Of a stretch of DNA of 64,000 bases, positions 60,401 through 64,000 are shown in pieces. Numbering within the stretch: position 1 is the first letter of the stretch; every line of letters begins with the position of its first letter. The stretch spans positions 333,470-397,469 of the forward strand of contig NMRA01000207.1 of NCBI GenBank assembly GCA_002633005.1. Direction: 5' to 3'. The notes under the pieces were generated by a model. That model searched no databases, had not been told where the DNA came from, and saw only the letters and a list, made by a program, of their open reading frames with translations. The position numbers were made by a program, and so were the translations under genes. The stretch is from Phoronis australis (taxonomy: Eukaryota; Phoronida; Phoronidae).

Positions 60401-63400
60401 CGAACTCAAGCCAATTGCCAGTATGAAGTTTTAGGATCTTCACCATGAGAGCATGGACCCGTTCATACCAAAAGCGACAGCCGGTGCGCCGGGCTACAAC
60501 CCAACTGTCGTCATTCTACAAGATTCGGCGAGCTGCATAGAGAAACAAAGAACATTTGCAAGAACCGCGATGGGTTGTGCTTTAATAAAAAGAATTTTAT
60601 GTTAGTGGCCGCGCGGTCACTTTTCGTATTGAAGGGCCCATGTAGGTGATTTGCATGTATGTGTACATTATATTGTATAGTAGCTTACCGCTCTTAACGC
60701 TGGATTGAGGTTTAGTAGTATCATTTCTTCTCTGAATATACTACCTTGGAAACGGTGGTCAAGGTAGTCCAAGATCTTCTTTCTCATTTCTTTTGGAAGA
60801 TGTTTTGCGTCCATGAAATCCTCTACTTCGTTTAGCTATTGAAATACACGCATACTTCTAAGAAAAACCGTCTTGTGTGTGATATAAAGAAACATTGTCA
60901 TTTCAACAAGCAAATTTGTTTGCAGAACTTTAATGTTTTTGATGGAAATTGAGAATACCTCAATGTTGTCTCTGAATCAATTTTTTGTTTTTTCCACCTG
61001 ATGTTGCTGTAACTTGATCCAAAATGGACAGTATTGCAAATGCAGGTAATGGAAAGTCACGACCTATGATGGTGTTACAATTGTGTGTTATTATATCAAA
61101 CGAATACAGCTCTTCCGTTTACCACTAGTTGTCGCCATTTCGTCTTTTCTTTGACCGAGACAGCAAGGTGGAAGATGTTTAAACGCCTCAGTAGTAATGT
61201 TACGGTTTTTGATTGAAATGAGTGATAAAAACTTGTAGACCCTTTTGAATGTAGAGTTGGGTCCCAGTGCTTTCATTTCAAAATCATTAATGACACGATT
61301 GTGTCGCGCTTCTCGGTCCAAAAAAGTCACTGAGTTTAATGCCATTTTAAATATAGTGACTACAGAACTCGTTCTTACTTTCTCTTGATATCTACGTTTA
61401 CCAGACTCCGAGAGATGTTGATAGGTCGTCACTAGTCGGGCTATGATCAATGTGTAACATAAGCCTCCTATCATGGTACTTATTGTCACCATGACGATGT
61501 CCGTCTGACCCTGGGGGGTGTAGCGTCCGTATCCAATACACATCATGTGGGACATGGTGCGGAAAAAACTGTATTCATAGACTTCCGATGTGGTCGCATG
61601 CTGGAATGAAGAACTGTAGCGTTGGAATCGCAGCCACGACAAACCAGTGACGGGGCCACCACAAAACAGTTGACATTATGGGAGTGGCGCTGCAGCGACC
61701 TGCGTGGTTTGGATTTGAATCTACATGGCGGATACTGACCCGCCTTCCGTCAAAATGTGACTCTTGATAGACCAGGAACTATTATAAGGATGGTCCCAAC
61801 TTTTCTCTTAGTTACAATAAAAACGATATCTGGCTTCTGAAGAACTGACACTTCGTTTTTACTTGAGCTCATACTTGGCGCATAACTTACCCGCCACTGA
61901 CGTCAGGCCAGGAAATGAAGCAATGAACCCGTGCCATTTGTTTAAAAAAACAAATTTGATGTCAACCTCCTATTGTTATACAGTTTGTCTCACCGTGCTT
62001 CTTGCTTGCGAATAATTGATATATTGCTTTCTTCCTCAAACAATTGGGACATACGTTGCTTGTCACGGCGGGTTAGGTCGCCAAAGCAGCACGACCATCA
62101 AGCAATTTGCGTTTTGTTGAAATCGGTTTGAAAGTATAAAAACGTCATTGCGTTACTTTGGTAGAATTTGTTTGATAGCGGATTTTCACTGCCAAGGAAC
62201 CCCTATCAGAAGACTACCTTACAATCGGTATCGATAGTGAGGTGGTTGGGCTCATTCAAGAACAGTTGGGGCGTGACTGTCGTGGACAATCAGGCCGAAC
62301 ACGTCGTGTTTAGCAAACCGCAATATTGTTCTCATCTAGCCTGTCTGTAAGCGATGTCGGAAAACAACACAACAGCCGCTTGACGTTAGACTGTATCGTC
62401 AGTTTCGGTACTAGCGCAAGAACTCGGTTAAGAAAAAATGTCTACAAATGAAAAATCTTCCCATAGTTACAAGAATGACAAGTTCACTTGAGTAGTACTG
62501 CCAATGCATTGAAACCACGGGTTATAAAACACCTGGACTTAGGCGATTTTGTTCATGGTTTATGGTAATTACAGAGATATGTTAACTCTATAGTCCCGAT
62601 TTCTCCCTCATTAGCATCCGTGGTCAGGAAGCCATAACGATCTGTCTGTTCCTCTCAAACCCAGAATTTTTTCGTAGATAAGCCCATGGGCGTGTATTCG
62701 GAAAAAAATTTCAGGCGGGGTTTTAGGAACGCCAAATAAACGCCCGGGCGTTTATTCGGGAAAGGGAGCGTACCAGTAAACGGAAAACCATAGTTTTGCT
62801 TGACTTGACACACTTTTACTTAAAATTACGTTTTAATTTTTTTGTTGATAAATGCATAGTTCGCCAACGCCTCGTTCCTTTTTATAAATGATAAATGCTC
62901 CACAAAACGGAACTTGTGACAAAAATTTGACGCTGAGTGGACTTTAAGAGTAAAATTTCCAAACCACGTGACGCTGTCTTGACACCTGACACCACAAGTT
63001 GTAACACCAAATAAACGCCCATGAGCGTTTCATCGGGTTGGCTTTTCTTCGGAAAACCCCGGTAGTCTATGTAAAGAACAAAGTGAGATTAGTGATTTGA
63101 ATCATAAGTTGTTTTGCACAGGAGGAGTGTTTGTCACAGCGTTAACCCTAGCTGTAGCTTGACAAGAATATTACGGTAAAAGCTCCCGACATTCGAACCC
63201 ACGTGTGAATACCCGACAAGTAATTTAAATGGAAATCTGATTTTTGAAAATGGAACGTTCCTAAATTCTACGTTTCTTCCGTGCGTGGGTACAAGTGATG
63301 CTTACCTCAAGACTGTTAAGTTTGACCCAAGAGTCTGACGGGAAGTCTTCCAACCTAGCCACGAGGAAGTGAAAGCATGCTAACCAGTGCAAAACAATGA

Positions 63401-63455
63401 AGATGACGCAGAACACGTTAAAGAGCGGCATAAACCATCCTGTGAATCCCAGAAC
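54435..63455 (-). CDS. divergent HCN/CNG-family cyclic-nucleotide-gated channel, 3' part (nine exons; 5' end outside window)
   Basis: Exons, in gene order: 63455-63306, 61600-61379, 60835-60689, 59857-59710, 59324-59229, 58913-58718, 58205-57939, 57129-56845, 55122-54435. All borders are GT-AG and phases agree, giving 732 aa to the stop. Exon 1 encodes S5 (VIFIVLHWLACFHFL) and the HCN-like linker DFPSDSW. Exon 2 has the pore helix and filter CIGYG (residues 71-75), then S6 ending RRYQEK. Exon 3 is the C-linker (HLPKEMRKKILDYLDHRFQG). Exons 4-6 form the cyclic-nucleotide-binding domain (VYQPGD, SYFGEVCL). In the phosphate cassette, the usual RRTA is RRFA (265-268) after a 2-residue insertion, so a conserved threonine contact to the cyclic nucleotide is missing. 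Exons 7-9 are a long unassigned tail with heptad-like segments near 345-395 and 690-725. S1-S4 lie beyond 64000. The filter says HCN-like K/Na channel; S6 and the tail are divergent, so no orthologue is named. Confidence 0.93.
57496..57923. mobile_element. MITE, family with CCGGTTGCATGAAACAGTCCC ends, copy 2, in a channel intron
   Basis: Terminal inverted repeats of about 35 bases (CATGAAACAGTCCCAAATAG on both ends) bound 428 bp that match 17629-18024. On the gene strand the element begins 14 bases after the 5' splice site of exon 57939-58205 and fills about half of that intron. Confidence 0.85.
58291..58434. mobile_element. short MITE, family with GTAGAGTTCAG ends, copy 1
   Basis: Shares ordered blocks with 60241-60387: GTAGAG(T/C)TCA, AACGCTAGAACCT, GAGAGCACGTGATTTT and TTTTCTCG(C/T)CGC. 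The right end is decayed in this copy. Confidence 0.65.
59003..59222 (+). repeat. dispersed repeat with TTAAAGAGGCAT end, copy 2, at a channel splice donor
   Basis: Matches 31941-32142 in opposite orientation. On the gene strand the intron begins GTGAGA and the element starts with the very next base (TTTAAAGAGGCAT), and it makes up 220 of the 315 bases of the intron 58914-59228. Confidence 0.75.
60241..60387. mobile_element. short MITE, family with GTAGAGTTCAG ends, copy 2
   Basis: The ends GTAGAGTTCAGGAACGCTAG and (inverted) GTAGAGTTCAGTACCTAGCG are terminal inverted repeats of about 20 bases. The unit is 147 bp and noncoding, in the intron between exons 59710-59857 and 60689-60835. Confidence 0.8.
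61601..63305. other. intron between the channel S5 and pore exons
   Basis: No internal coding exon recognised. The motif AAATAAACGCCC occurs at about 62737 and 63009 with related GGGCGT(G)TATTCGG segments near 62690 and 62750, suggesting a degraded repeat. A CRE octamer occurs at about 61898. Confidence 0.5.
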
Positions 63456-64000
63456 CTGAAACAATTACTGTAGTAGCTGACATGTAGGCCTATACCTCTG
63501 TGAGGATTTTTTTCAACACATATAATATCCACGGCACTTGGGTCAGGGTTGCTGTCTCAAACAACGGTTGTTCCCATTTCTGTGCAGTCAGTTCTACAGC
63601 CAAAGGCCGCTGCACATTGAAATGCTTCACTTTTTGGATTGATTAGAATTGCCATTTGCTTCTACTTGAATCGTAACAAAACGAGATGCCCAATTGGGAA
63701 TTATGCTTCTAGCTAGAGGATAAGTCAGAGTGAATCCAGAAACAAGATGCAGACCCTTTGCCTGGCCGTCACTTCCGATTGTTCCGTGGAAGCTAATTAA
63801 GTAAAAGCCATGGCAACAGTAATTAACACGGAAACTTTTTTCCCATGGTAACCATGGATCTGTATATTTAAACGTAACATTAAAAGCGGTTTCTTTCCTC
63901 TTTACATGACCTCTGTGCTACACACACAAGTGTTGGTGATTAAAACCCTTGCCACCCCTTGGTGGATAAGGCCTCTGTGACCGAACGCCATTGAATCCTA
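63456..64000. other. upstream channel intron reaching the window edge
   Basis: I searched the minus strand for the arginine-rich S4 and other S1-S4 segments and found none, so the preceding exon should lie outside the window. Confidence 0.5.

Overview
The window is eukaryotic nuclear DNA from an animal. Coding sequence is sparse and split by spliceosomal introns, there are Pol III tRNA genes with internal A and B boxes, and many short non-autonomous transposons. The recognisable genes (an HCN-type channel, ABHD8 and mitochondrial ribosomal protein L34) are metazoan. ABHD8 and MRPL34 lie head to head; I recall the two being neighbours in vertebrate genomes as well, so this looks like old microsynteny. 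An invertebrate, perhaps a marine deuterostome, is an inference; the sequence does not fix the species.

Layout. Positions 1-24,600 are gene-poor: I find no confident protein gene, but there is a hAT-like MITE with a clean 8-bp target duplication (50-311), a TATA/CRE/E-box promoter-like block before a small ORF (5.5 kb), a 387-bp foldback palindrome built from inverted short tandem repeats (12.5 kb), and two more inverted-repeat elements (17.6 and 19.6 kb). Positions 24,612-25,733 hold a tandem array of seven valine tRNA units with a period of about 176 bp, grading from intact genes to a pseudogene. Positions 27.8-28.8 kb hold a DNA transposon with an embedded tRNA-like relic.

Positions 29.0-34.0 kb contain the most unusual feature: four consecutive intronless genes on the minus strand. 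Each encodes a small, apparently secreted-then-anchored single-pass membrane protein with a basic, furin-like cleavage motif in the ectodomain, one transmembrane helix, a cysteine-rich juxtamembrane motif (KG-x-x-N-S-C ... CPCLF-like), and in two of them a tryptophan/glycine/acid tail ending in DY. I recognise no known family.

Positions 34.2-38.3 kb carry MITEs. ABHD8 (minus strand, four coding exons, 38.3-47.9 kb) has introns full of minisatellites; one 45-bp x 11 array ends only 8 bases before the last 3' splice site. MRPL34 (plus strand, two exons) follows, with a dead LINE end in its intron. From 54.4 kb to beyond the right edge, the 3' part of a divergent HCN/CNG-family channel lies on the minus strand: nine exons covering S5, pore (CIGYG), S6, C-linker, cyclic-nucleotide-binding domain and a long coiled-coil C terminus. 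Several of its introns carry MITEs, two of them starting only 6-14 bases after the 5' splice site.
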